Shown here: positions 22,586 to 31,250 of the stretch, piece after piece | How positions within the stretch are numbered: the first letter of the stretch is position 1 | How the letters are laid out: every line of letters begins with the position of its first letter | DNA from: Ochotona curzoniae | Lineage: Eukaryota; Chordata; Mammalia; Lagomorpha; Ochotonidae | Assembly: GCF_017591425.1 (NCBI RefSeq) | Contig: NW_024466218.1 | Coordinates: 14,398,001-14,462,000 of the forward strand | DNA: 64,000 bases | Reading direction: 5' to 3' | Program-made: the position numbers and the translations under genes | The notes under the pieces: generated by a model | The model's input: the letters and a program-made list of their open reading frames with translations, nothing else | Told to the model about the DNA's origin: nothing | Databases searched by the model: none

Positions 22586-23183
22586 ATGATCGCTCGGGGC
22601 AGTTGGGAAGAGGAGGTAGAGAACAGTAGGTCACTATAAAGCCTGCTTAGCTTGTAGGAAGCATCAATCAATTGTGATCACTAATTTCCATGCTCTATTA
22701 ATGACTGTTTAATTTAAAAAGCCACCTTCAGTCATTTATAGTTTATTGACTAATAAATCAGTTGCTAAGATTACATAGTTGTCCTCTATCTCATAGGCTC
22801 ATTTTCTTTACATTCTTCTTTTATCTTTTCCTTCTTTTGTTTTTTCCAGGTAGAGCCCTTTTTACATGTGTTTTTGCATTACTTGTTACATCATATAAAG
22901 TGAGGAGCAAGGGAAATAAGATGCAACAGGAAAAAACATCTCCTTTAATGGAACGGTTCATCACTAATTTACATTCCAACACTTTTTATGAGAACTTAAG
23001 CTGCATCATTTAGTCTAATCAAACATATATTTATTACTCCTACTTTTAAAACTCCTCTCACTGAGGAAGTGTTGTAACTCTCCCTACCTTCTTGCCATCA
23101 GCTTCTTATAACTCATATAGTATTTGCTTCTGCCTCCATCATCTTCTCACTCTCGGTAACATCCATTTAAAATTTAAAAGACT
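22586..23183. other. AT-rich unique sequence
   Basis: Nothing recognisable. A T/C-rich stretch at about 22795-22860 gives an 83-codon frame (22762-23013) with a run of Phe and Leu from low complexity, not a membrane protein that I would defend. Confidence 0.5.
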
Positions 23184-23450
23184 CGACCTGATGCAGTGTC
23201 CCAGCATAGCCACTTTCCATCCAGCCCCCTACCTGTGGCATGATACAGCAATAGAGGATGGCCCAACATCTGGGGATGCTGCATCCATGTGGGAGACCGG
23301 CAAAAGCTCCTGCCTCATGGCTTCAGATCAGATCAGATCAGCTCTGGCCATTGTAGCCAGTTGTGAGAGAATCAGCAGATGGAAGATCTTCCATTCTGTC
23401 TTTCCTCTTCTCTGTATAACTGACTTTCCAATAAAAATAAATAAATCTTT
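23184..23450 (+). mobile_element. CSINE with internal deletion at its 5' end
   Basis: The first part (GACCTGATGCAGTGTCCCAG) jumps to CACTTTCCATCCAGCCCCC, so the B-box region is deleted. The remainder is normal, with GATCAGATCAGATCAGC (23325-23341) as a small expansion of GATCAG, and the tail CTTTCCAATAAAAATAAATA is intact. Confidence 0.9.
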
Positions 23451-24363
23451 AAAAAATGGAAAGGCTATTTGATTGTATCATAATTGTTTCAGAAGATATT
23501 TACATGTTAACATATCTCATTGTTCCCTAATGCTTCAAGTAGGTTGGTTTGGGGACTTGAACCCAGCACAGTACTAACAGGTAAAATGAATGGAAGGCTC
23601 AGAGGACACAGAATTCAGAAACATTTTCCACCCAAGACAGGGAGTATAGAAACAACATGACTGACATCTATAAAACAAAATTTAATATTATATGCTTGGG
23701 CCTGCATTTGGCATTAAGAAAATAAAGATTGATAAGGCTCAATTTTGCCCTAGAGGAGCTCTTAGTATAGTGTGCGAAACAGCAATTGCACAAACAATGA
23801 GAAAAAATGAGTGTGTAACTCCAGTAATAATAAAGGTATGTGCTTTCTGCTAGGGCATAAGACTGTTAACATTTTTGGATATTAAGAAAAGTTGCTTCAT
23901 AAGATGTGGTCCTTGAGCCTTAGTCTTGAAGGATGAAGAAAGCTCCAAACAATAAAATTGGAAGAGAAGTGCTCTATATCATCAAGATAAGGATGAAAAA
24001 AAATAGAAGGCAAATCATTGTGGTGGATGTGCCTGTGTGTGCATCTATTGCCCTACAGATAGTCCAGTGTTACTGGGCATCTTGAGAGTATGACTGGTGA
24101 TTGGTCCACAGATAACACAGAAGTGTGAAGAGAAAGAACAATGAAATTTTGAGGATTAAAGAGATGGTGAAAGACAAAGAAATGACTGTGTAACTGATAA
24201 ATCCTTACCCAGAGGAAATGAGTGATGATGAAGTGAAACAATTCCTTGCTGGGAAGTCCACGTTAGAGCCTTTCTTGATTGCGGAAATAAACATTTACAT
24301 GGATTGGGCAAGTTTAAGAATTAATCTTACTTCAATTTTTTTGTGAAGAATTTGGGGGTCTTG
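23451..24363. other. Noncoding interval with probable ancient repeat
   Basis: CCTAGAGGAGCTCTTAGTATAGTG near 23749 and GAGCCTTAGTCTTGAAGGATG near 23915 resemble an old mammalian repeat with text like GAGCTGAGTCTTGAAGGATGA. It is heavily decayed and I cannot name its family. Confidence 0.35.
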
Positions 24364-24372
24364 TGCATTTTA
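24364..24372. repeat. Left target-site duplication of the 3.57 kb element
   Basis: TGCATTTTA, matched by TGCATTTTA at 27941-27949. On the minus strand the insertion point reads CTCTT/AAAATGCA, the canonical L1 endonuclease site TT/AAAA. Confidence 0.85.
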
Positions 24373-25189
24373 TTATTTATTTTTAAATTATTAATTATTT
24401 TTATTGTAGATTTTTGTACATAGTTGGATAGGGTGATTAGGGTCAAAGGCTACAGGAAGGTGGGTGAGATCACCATTTCTACTTTGTATTTTTTTCATCC
24501 TGTATCTAGGGGAAGGGGGAAGCCAAAGAAAGAAGCCACACCCAGCCTCCCAAACATTTCTGCACCCTGGGATGGAGGGCAGACACTTGACACCACCCCA
24601 TGGTTTCCAATCTATGGCATGCTCTGAAGGTCCTGCTCATGAAATTTCCATAATTCAATAGTTCTGAATTACTGCATATCTCGCCATTCCAATCATGCTG
24701 AAATCTCTCCAGAAACCATCAGTTGACATAGTCTTCCTTAAAGTCTCCATCGCCCAGTTATTCACTGCCAATACTTGGCAGGGGTAGTTAATCAATTTGT
24801 TTTGTCCTCCATCTTCTCTTCTGGTATCAGACTTTAATATACTGCCATATCCTCCATGTGCACCTGGTTATGATGTTCACTTTTCCCTCTGCACCGCTGA
24901 GGAGGCCCAGATATGACACGTGCACTCCATGGTCAGACCACGGAACCTGAAATTCTCTCCATGGTTGGGGTTCTGAGTCCAAAGATTCAGTTGGGGAGAT
25001 TCTCATAGAAACTTCATCTGAGATGATCTCAGACCTGATTCTTGTGTGTGTTTGTGAACAAAGTGTCTTGCATAGTCCATTGCCCCAATCAGCTTAAGCA
25101 TATGCTGGTAGTTGCAATTGCTTGGTCAGTTCTGTCTCCAGCCTTGTCTTTTACACAAATTAATGGGTGTGGCAGCCCAGCCACATCTT

Positions 25190-27240
25190 GCCCACCACAA
25201 ACTTGGCCTTCATGCAAACCAGTGGGAGCTGAAGCATAGTCAGAGTGACCTGCAATAACCCCCACTACGCCTGCTCCCTGCCCTGATTCTCATACTTGCC
25301 AGTATGTACAGCAGATTGGTCCAGCCTGTCCCACATCCCATTCAGCTCTCATCCATGTCATGGGTAGCCCCACTACCCAGCCCATCCACATGCAGGTGGT
25401 TGCCACTTTCTGTCTAGCCATGTCTGCTCCAGCCCTGGTTCTCATGCTCTCCAGCAGGAGTGGTAACCCAAGTGGCAGATACACACTGTTTCCCCATTGG
25501 GCCCATTCCCACTCCCAGATCTTGCAATTTTTAGGTGGTCCTGCAGTTTAACTTGACAGAATCTACCCCCCTCTGTGCCAGCATCTGCCAGCTAATTCTA
25601 TAGCAGAGCTCAACCAGCCCATACTCACTCTGACTTACGTATGCACCGATAGGAGCCATCAACCCAGCCCACATGATGCCAACAGCTGTTGTAGACCTGC
25701 CCAGTCTGGTCTGCCCCCATCCCAACTCAAGCTCTCCAGTGGGAGTGGTGGTCTAGCAGGGACACTATACCGGTTTCCCTCCTCTTCCCTGGGTCTCACA
25801 TGTGCTGGTTGGGTGCTGTGGCCAAATCTGGAATGGCCTGCCTCACCATGGCATTTGCCAGTGGCAATTCCAACAGCCTGCACTATCCCAAATTCCAACT
25901 CACGCTGATGAGGGCTACAGACTAACCGAACCCAATCAGACCCCAAGTCCTGGCCCGCATAGGATGTGGTTTGTGGTGTGACCCAACCTGGCCTGACTAC
26001 CATCCCATTCTGGTACTTGGACTAGCCAGTGGGTGATATGAACTGGCACAGCCTGGTTCGCCCCCAACCTGCACCAAATGTATTCCAGTGGGTACTGTTC
26101 CCTGGTCTGGTCCTGGCTGCTCACTATTGTAGTTCTTGTGCCCACCTGCAGGGACTATGTGCTGACAGAGGAGTTGCCCAACCTCCTCCATTAGAACCTC
26201 TCCCAACGTCAGATCTCCATTAGAACCTCTCCCAATGTCAGATCCACACTGGTGGATCCATGGGCCATCCCTACTTAGTTCACCTCCTGTCTTGGCAGAA
26301 ATAGTGGCTTTTCCTGACTGGCCTTTTATAGCCCAGCCAAGCCTGGTCCACACCCTGACACAGCTCACACATGGCTCAGCAGGCACGGAGACCTAGCCTA
26401 GTCCATCCTATACTTGTGCTAAGGACACTGCAGCCATGCCCAGATTAGACAATAGCCCCCACTCTGGCCTTCACCCTCACCAGCGGGAACTCCAATCTAG
26501 TCAGGGTATCACTTATCTCCCCAACCAGGCCTGTTTCTAGCAAGAGATCTCAGAAATGACGGTAGTTGCTCTGATCAAGCTTGGCACAGCCCCTCACCTA
26601 TCTTGGCCTTTGCTTTGGATGCTGTAGCCTGGCCTGACCTATTCTGCCCCCAGTTTCAACTCTCACTGAGAAGTGCTAGAACCTAGACCTACTCAGTCTG
26701 TTCCCATCCATGGCTCATGCAAACCAGTAGGTGTGACAGCCTAGCCCAGCATGACCTGCACTCCAGCCTGGTTTTTGCACTTGCCAGTGAGCTAAGTTGT
26801 GTTCAGCCCTGCCCAGTCCTTCCCCTTCCAAAACCAACCCACACATTAGTCAACAGAATTACTTGTCCATCCTGCCCAACTCCCAGGCCTGGACCAATGT
26901 GTTCACCAGCGGGAGCTATGATCTAGTTGGGGAGTTTCACAAGTTCCCCGACTCGGCCCACTCCCAGATTCATATTACACACATGCAAGCAGGTGATAGG
27001 CTCTTGCTCAGCATAGTCTTCCTCTTAGTCTTGGCCTAGTATGAGCAGCCTGGCCCATCTGACACCTGTTTTAGGATACACAAGTGGGTGTTGCCCCAAG
27101 GACCTGCACAGACTATTCTTGGTCCCTGTACCCCTGAGTGTTTGCAGGTTCCATGATCACACCTAACTCAGTTTATCATCATTCCAACTCTTGGACTAAC
27201 CAGCAGAAGTTGCATTTCCACAGGGTTTGGCCCACATATC
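25190..27240 (-). repeat. Degenerate tandem repeat, period near 60 bp
   Basis: The plus-strand phrase CCAGTGGGAG or CCAGCGGGAG and variants recurs at 25219, 25451, 25736, 25858, 26026, 26085, 26480, 26724, 26784, 26906 and 27200. Gaps are 232, 285, 122, 168, 59, 395, 244, 60, 122 and 294, all close to whole multiples of 56-61. CCCAGCCTGGCCTG-like text follows many of them. This suggests an old array of short monomers inside the element. Confidence 0.6.
26188..26245. repeat. 29 bp tandem duplication
   Basis: Two adjacent 29 bp copies starting CCATTAGAACCTCTCCCAA, at 26188-26216 and 26217-26245, with two mismatches. This is a recent local duplication inside the older degenerate array. Confidence 0.95.
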
Positions 27241-27793
27241 ACTCACAGAATCCATCTCCAGACCTGGTTGTCTTGCGTGTTGGTTAATGTGATGGCCCAG
27301 CCTTATGTAACCTGTCCTTCAGGACAGTCCCCAGCCCTAGCTTTCCTGTGGACTGGCATGTGACGATCAGCAATGTTCCATGCTAACAAGCCCAACTCCA
27401 ATACCCATGTGGATTGGTACATGCGTCTGACCAATACAGATCTTCCCGTCTCTCCCCTCTGAACCATCAGGTCTCAATCCCCTCGCTTACCTAAAAGTAG
27501 AGTGGCCCTGTCGTTGAGTGTCCCTCAAGATTCATTCCTCACGCACAGGTACTGTGGTCTTACCTATGGATGTCCCTAGGCAGTAATTCCAGGCCCCCAG
27601 GACACTGAAGCACACTGCCAGGTAGCCAGCTGGCAGAGCCAGCACCAGATGGTGCTTTGGCCACCTGCAATCCCAGGATTCACCCACTGCTTGGTAGCAG
27701 TGGATGGGGAACTAGGATCCCCAGCAGGAAGCCTGGCTCAGCATGGCTTCTTCCAGCCACAGTAACATGGCTGGGAGATTCAGATACCTTTAG

Positions 27794-27840
27794 ACTTACC
27801 TGAACTCCACCCACCAACATGGCGTCACTGGGCGGAGCCA
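27794..27840 (-). promoter_or_regulatory. Promoter-like 5' leader motifs of the retroelement
   Basis: AACATGGCG at 27816-27824 resembles the YY1-type ATGGCG site found near L1 starts, and GGGCGG at 27830-27835 is a GC box. On the minus strand CAGGTAAG (complement at 27795-27802) is a splice-donor match just downstream. Together they look like an L1 internal promoter. No activity can be inferred from sequence alone. Confidence 0.4.
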
Positions 27841-27940
27841 TGTTCCTGAGCATGCATGCACAGAGCTGTTCTAAAGATCCGCCCTCAGCATGACTGTTGT
27901 GGACAAAGGCAATTCTCAGAGTTCAGGCTGGGAGAGCTGA

Positions 27941-27949
27941 TGCATTTTA
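27941..27949. repeat. Right target-site duplication of the 3.57 kb element
   Basis: TGCATTTTA, followed by AGAGGG. It pairs with the copy at 24364-24372. Confidence 0.85.
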
Positions 27950-29707
27950 AGAGGGAATATTTACTAGTGAGAACATTGAGAAGGTGAAACTTTAGATCCT
28001 ACTCACTAAAGATATCAGGAAAAAAAATCATTTGTCATACATAAACAAACAATGCAATGATGAAAAATTAATAAGGATTCAAAGCATCAAGCAGCACCAT
28101 GTCTCCATCTAAACTTTTAGACAATAAACTTGGTGCCAATCACCAGCAAGACAATTCCCATTTTTTCTTCCATTTTGAGGATCAAAAATAATTTGGATTG
28201 TAGAATAGGTCTTCCTTTCCATGACTTCTACTGAGCACTTCCAGTTAGGATTGAGTTTTTCAGGAGAGAGCTGGAGGAACTTAATAATAACGGTCCAGGT
28301 GGTCACTGATTGGGTTCAGGCAAGGAAGGCTTATGGGAAAGCTGTGCGTGGAGCTGTAGGGGGTGCAGCTTTGCAGGACACTGTGGGAGTAGAGGGCTTT
28401 ACGAGGTTGGAGAATAGGCCTCCAAAGACACACTGTTAAAATGCTATAAAGATCAGATTAAGTGGCAAGTCAATATTACCGGATGAACATGTTGGAATTC
28501 ATGGTGTGATAATAATATTGCTGGGGTTTATGTTACAGGCATCTAATAGTAAATCTAACTAGATAGAATCACAAAAGAAAAAAAAAAAGAAAAGGACAGA
28601 GAAGAACTCGGATGTACACAATTGACTGTGCTTCCTGCTCCACAAACTGGCATAATGTCTCAAAAGAAAGCTAAGCATGAGGCTTACACTTCTGGCTAAT
28701 GGGGTACTATCTCCCACCTGCTCCCAACCACACATAACTTTAGAATGCTTTGCTGTGAGTCCTGGAGAAGCCAAGGTGATTTGCATTCTATACGTAGTAC
28801 ATAATATCTGGAGTTGGATTCCAAAGAGGATTTCTCTAGCCCTGGAGTAGTTGCTGAAATTTTGGGTCAGAAAAGGAGAATTGAAAGGAGAAAAAGAGAT
28901 GAGCATGAGTAACCCCTGTCTTCTTGCTTCCTTTGTTATGAAGGTTGCCATGGTGCCCAAAGGGGACAGAAATTCACAGAGGAAAACAAGTGAATGCAAT
29001 GTAGCATTTTTCAAAATATTTGAATTTTTTTTTTCTCTGAGTCAGGCTTAGTGAGAAATTTCCCGACTCACACAGTATGTTCGATGCCATGTTAACAGTA
29101 ACTTTTTCTAAGGCAGCGTACTCCAACCACAGTAGCTTCCTCTTCTCCCACTTCCTCCTGTGACTGAGACAGAGCTGGCAGGTTGCTGTGGGTAGTTCTG
29201 GCCCTATGGATTCTGCAGCACAAGATCTCTATGTGATGACAAGCCGCATGATGAAGGTCTGGGTGCAGACCAGAGATGTGCTTTGCAGACAAAGGTCTCT
29301 AGCTTTCAAGTTGCAAAACCACCTCTGCCCTTTGTTTTCAAATCAGTCATTTGCAGGAGATCAAACCAGACGCTGCAGCACACTTGGGATGCTTCCGGCC
29401 AGGGGGGGAATGTCTGTCCACTGCTGTGGCAGTGAGGTTGGGTCTTCCAAAATCATGTTTTCCCCTCTTTGTTCTCTTGGTGACGGGAATGATCTTTCGT
29501 ATGTACACAGAGCTGAAAGCTATAATAACCACAGTTTCATAGATGAATTGACTAAGCCTTGGGAAGGGAACACATCCTGCTTTTCCTCAAGTGTAACAGC
29601 GGAGCAGGAGGGCAGAGACCTGTAGCTAACGTTTCAAACTTGCCCTCTTGGCTGCCTTGCTGCTTGGGCAGCTAGGAGATAGGAGCCGTCCCCTAAGTTC
29701 TTCTTTG

Positions 29708-29709
<2 letters not shown>
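27950..29709. other. Unique noncoding interval
   Basis: No exon that I can support. Frames at 28559-29014 (minus) and 29188-29625 (plus) are about 150 codons but have no recognisable domain and no conserved splice context. Confidence 0.5.

Positions 29710-29750
<41 letters not shown>
29710..29750. repeat. (GT)n microsatellite
   Basis: About 20 uninterrupted TG units. The plus-strand frame reads as a Cys-Val run and the minus-strand frame as a His-Thr run; neither is a protein. Confidence 0.98.
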
Positions 29751-29792
29751 GGGGCTGAGGTGTGAGGGAGGATGGGATGGAGTCTGTGCGCG

Positions 29793-29794
<2 letters not shown>

Positions 29795-29823
<29 letters not shown>
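29795..29823. repeat. (GT)n microsatellite, second tract
   Basis: A second pure GT run about 45 bp after the first, preceded by GTGCGCGGACGTG. Alternating purine/pyrimidine DNA of this kind can form Z-DNA. Confidence 0.97.
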
Positions 29824-29989
29824 CTCCTCTCTAAGTCCAGAGTCACCAGTCTTCGCCGTGACACTGTCTCCAGAGAGCTTAACTCCTTTTCGTTTCTTTC
29901 CCCCGCCTTTTTCTGGTCTCCCACCACCCTCTTCCCCAGCACATCTGTGTGAAGAGAGGATACAGTGTCCGGAGCTGCAGGATCTGACC

Positions 29990-30350
29990 CCAGAGGCCCC
30001 GCCAGTTGCGTCTGTCCGGCTTGTTCTTCTGCTTGACCTGCTCTCCGGGGAGGCGCCGGGCTGTTTAGCCGCCGAATCCCCTGGCAATCTGTTCAGGAAA
30101 ATAGACCAGAAAAAGCTGCTCCAGCTTCAGGGTCCTGCTGCCATCTAGGGGTGAGATGAAACTTCTTCGCGAGTGCAAGTGCAGCGGTTGAAGATCGCCT
30201 AGGCCACGGGCGCGGGATGCCAGTTTCCGAGCGCGTTCAGGTGTGCCTGGATGCGTGTTCCCAGGGTCCACCCAGCGCAACCTGTCACGCCCGAGGCCTG
30301 CAGCTGGACACCTGGCCGTCATTCCTGTGATTGGTAACACAAGGCGAAAC
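29990..30350. promoter_or_regulatory. CpG-rich segment, island-like
   Basis: I count roughly 24 CG dinucleotides in about 350 bp, including CGGGCGCGGG near 30207 and CCGAGCGCG near 30227, while most of the window is CpG-poor outside young SINEs. It is GC-rich and non-repetitive. It may be an orphan CpG island, a distal enhancer or an unrecognised alternative promoter. No TATA box or exon is evident. Confidence 0.5.
30137..30153 (+). promoter_or_regulatory. CTCF-like motif
   Basis: TGCTGCCATCTAGGGGTGA resembles the CTCF core of the form GCCATCTAGTGG or GCCCTCTAGTGG, with one change in the GTGG part. It lies inside the CpG-rich stretch, a common place for such sites. This is a motif match only. 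Confidence 0.4.
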
Positions 30351-30700
30351 GGCAGAACAAGAAGGAAAACAGAGAGAGGCAAAAACAAGAGAGCGGCTAA
30401 GAGTGAGGAACAGTAAAAGCTGTGAGTTGAGAAGCAGTAAAAGGAGAAGGGAGAGGCTTGCGAGGAAGGGGCCGGCAGGGAAGCCAGAGTGCCCGGTGCG
30501 TGCTTCTGGAACCCGGGGGGGGGGGCTTTCACCTTGCTGGGTCCCACTCCGAGCTAGATGGGCTGCAAAGCCAGCAGCTGCTTTGTTTCCCAGATACAAT
30601 GCTCTTGCAAACGGGGTAGGGGTGGGAGAGTGGGGGCACACGTTGCCTCTTGTAGAGGAGGTAGACATATAGGAAGAGGAGGCTGAAGGAATTAACTTCT
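30351..30700. other. Purine-rich GC-moderate stretch
   Basis: Long A/G-rich text (30358-30480) followed by a run of ten G at about 30516-30526. The minus-strand frames of 127-160 codons that cross 30065-30668 are Leu/Ser/Phe-rich because of this bias and have no identifiable domain. Confidence 0.5.
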
Positions 30701-30839
30701 CTGCTTGTGGTTATGGCATGAGCTTCTCCTACAAACAGAACAATGGGCTTTGAAAGAAGGGAAGGGTTGACTGGAGGGGAAGGAGGAGGGAATGTGGATT
30801 GGGGAAGGGGCCCTGCTGTTGACTGGGAGGCCCTGCTGG

Positions 30840-31250
30840 GAACTTCAAATCAAATTCTTTCTGAAAGAAAGTGTTATTAAAAGTAACTTTAATCCTTCCA
30901 GCCAGACGGCTCATAAAAGCACACAATTAAGTCAAACAAATGACAAGAGCATTTTCTCTCCTACCTGTCTCCCCCTTCCGAGAGTAATTACTACGGGCTA
31001 GGCTTGTCTCATTTCCTGCAAACAGAAACAGGGTGCTCTGCTCGGCGGTTATCTGCCTCACATCCTTTCCTCCCCTTTTCCTTCCCCACGACCGCACCCT
31101 AAGCCAGGCTTGTTTCTCCGTAGCATCCAGTCTGTCTGCACACCCAGGCAAGAACAAAGGGGCAAATTTCAATATTTCCTCTTTGTGCAAGGTTAATTGA
31201 AAATCAAAAAGTCACTTTTCAAATGTCATATTAAACCCGCAACTACATCA
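30840..31250. promoter_or_regulatory. Candidate conserved noncoding element
   Basis: A repeat-free block with clustered homeodomain-like and related motifs: CACAATTAAGTC near 30921, AGTAATTACTA near 30982, GGTTAATTGAAAATC near 31191 and TCATATTAAAC near 31226. The texture of short AT cores in mixed sequence is typical of developmental enhancers. This is inference only. Confidence 0.35.

Larger units (their letters stand above)
24373..27940 (-). mobile_element. ORF-less L1-type retroelement, 3.57 kb
   Basis: One insertion on the minus strand. Its 3' end is the AT-rich left edge (24373-24415), which reads as an A-rich tail on the minus strand. Its 5' end is at 27940. TGCATTTTA duplications flank it. 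A 3' module at about 24416-25030 is homologous to 40215-40650. Then comes about 2 kb of degenerate tandem repeats (25190-27240) and a GC-richer leader (27440-27930) with a GC box, an ATGGCG motif and a GTAAG donor-like site. No ORF1 coiled coil, endonuclease or reverse transcriptase motif appears in any frame. The minus-strand open frames at 25659-26003 and 25997-26386 translate the tandem repeat. It may be an internally deleted or nonautonomous lagomorph L1 derivative. The L1 family itself is inferred from the insertion hallmarks and leader. Confidence 0.65.

Noticed and set aside
25659..26386. Minus-strand frames of 114 and 129 codons in the sense of the retroelement
   Set aside because: They translate the degenerate 60 bp repeat and show no ORF1 or ORF2 motif.
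25190..27240. CRISPR-like array because of regular spacing
   Set aside because: The recurring phrase is degenerate, spacing is in multiples of about 60 bp without conserved direct repeats, and the context is a mammalian retroelement.
29626..30148. Overlapping 128-153 codon frames on both strands
   Set aside because: They translate the GT repeats (Cys-Val, His-Thr runs) and CpG-rich DNA. No domain, no conserved splice sites and no plausible start context.
30065..30668. Minus-strand frames of 127-160 codons
   Set aside because: The Leu/Ser/Phe-rich content follows from the purine-rich plus strand. No recognised family.
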